Origin: STC-113 sp964553745
GTDB taxonomy: Bacteria; Patescibacteriota; Gracilibacteria; BD1-5; UBA2023
Direction of reading: 5' to 3'
Length of the DNA stretch: 64,000 bases
Assembly (NCBI GenBank): GCA_964553745.1
Contig: CAZKLD010000001.1
Location: 62,001-126,000 of the forward strand
The notes under the pieces are model-generated. The model was not told the DNA's origin. It made no database searches and saw only the letters and a list, made by a program, of their open reading frames with translations. The translations under genes and the position numbers were made by a program. Below, in pieces: positions 63,334 to 64,000 of this stretch (position 1 is the stretch's first letter; every line of letters begins with the position of its first letter).

Positions 63334-64000
63334 CTATTTATTGTAATAATTCTTATTGAGATTATCTAATGCTGTCCTATAAAGCTCTTCCATTTCCTCT
63401 CACATCTCTCATGAATCGATTTCGGTCAATATCTTTGATCTGATATCATCTTTGAGCATTCCCGTGATTGCATCCACAACCTTATCTGTCGTTTCTTTCT
63501 TGAATTCAGCATCAGCGAGATTATAGACGAAATTGGAAATGAATCTGTCATAAGAGAATTGTACGCTCGCATTTTCTTTGAAGCATGCCTTATAGCTGGT
63601 AAGCGTATCTGTTATTCAAGTTTCGCTCTCAATCATAAGATTGAAGTGCATGATTCAACCCAGAGCATCAGAATTGCATCAGAATTTTTCTGCCAGAATA
63701 TAGAATGTTTCTCAGATTTCCTGAATATCCTTTAAGATATCCTCCTCAGGTTTTGAGCAAGCCTTATTTTTCACCTTGTACAGATTACAGAGCAGAAGCT
63801 CATCCAGGGATCATTTCAGTTTTGATTTGAGGAAGTCCTCCCCTTCTCTTAGGGCCGTAATCTGTCAGGGGATAAGAGAAAGATTTTCTTCATCCGTAAG
63901 CGCCGGTTTCTTCTCCTTGCATAAGATTGTTTCGGATTGCTTCCTGAAGTCTCAAACCACTTTTTTGCAATCCAAAGCAGAATCTTCTGCCACTGCAACG
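63334..64000 (-). CDS. Hypothetical helical protein, N-terminus beyond window
   Basis: The visible 222 codons end at TAG (63334-63336) and are open to the window's right edge. Helical and charged: CKKVVXDFRKQSETI-like start, then DLLSKSKLKGSLDELLLCNL, YKVKNKACSKPEEDILKDIQ, NASVQFSYDRFISNFVYNLA, KDDIRSKILTEID. No family recognised from this part. Probably a cytoplasmic all-helical protein; I cannot say more. Confidence 0.55.

Overview
The window reads sensibly only if UGA is translated as glycine (genetic code 25). Under the standard code nearly every gene breaks at in-frame TGA. With TGA = Gly, whole families appear intact: seryl-, methionyl- and tyrosyl-tRNA synthetases, rubrerythrin, MoxR ATPase, HtrA, an M3 oligopeptidase, a DEAD-box helicase and several ABC proteins. 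In the rubrerythrin gene 10 of 11 glycines are TGA. This code, the AT-rich sequence and leaders that mostly lack a Shine-Dalgarno motif point to Candidatus Absconditabacteria (SR1) or Gracilibacteria (BD1-5). TAA and TAG are the only stops used by the recoded genes.

Layout. 1-4.7 kb (minus strand): an accessory, phage- or plasmid-like block with a partial helical protein, an ADP-ribosyltransferase-like protein and a 1191-residue protein with N-terminal helix-turn-helix repeats followed by two tandem methyltransferase-like modules. 4.8-8.8 kb: small enzymes and serS. 8.8-12.3 kb: a MoxR / DUF58-transglutaminase operon in which DUF58 and transglutaminase are one polypeptide. 12.4-20.4 kb: rubrerythrin, then an envelope set of two DsbA-like thioredoxins, a giant pilin-leader/FecR-like protein and an M23 peptidase. 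20.4-27.7 kb: tyrS, a DEAD-box helicase, an ABC-F ATPase and an ABC exporter, all on the minus strand and interrupted by one small plus-strand membrane gene with standard-code features. 29.2-36.7 kb: a NrtR-like Nudix regulator, a methyltransferase and two large surface proteins (SLH; Ig-like repeats). 37.3-40.6 kb: kinase/ParB-like pair, CxxC-zinc protein and a transglutaminase-like protein.

40.7-45.3 kb is a second accessory zone. It holds a 347-aa parvulin gene without any TGA codon, a broken phosphotransferase fragment, a HEPN-motif protein, an unknown protein and the tmRNA (ssrA). Two diverged repeats resembling the 3' end of the tmRNA border the cargo genes, as expected for repeated integration at ssrA.

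45.4-64 kb is mostly housekeeping: metG, HIT, CutA, YmdB-like phosphodiesterase, ankyrin protein, HtrA, a polymerase-only DNA polymerase I overlapping an HD hydrolase, histidine phosphatase, M3 oligopeptidase, a heterodimeric ABC exporter and two GNAT acetyltransferases. No rRNA, tRNA, CRISPR array or complete transposase was seen. All coordinates were derived by hand reading under code 25.
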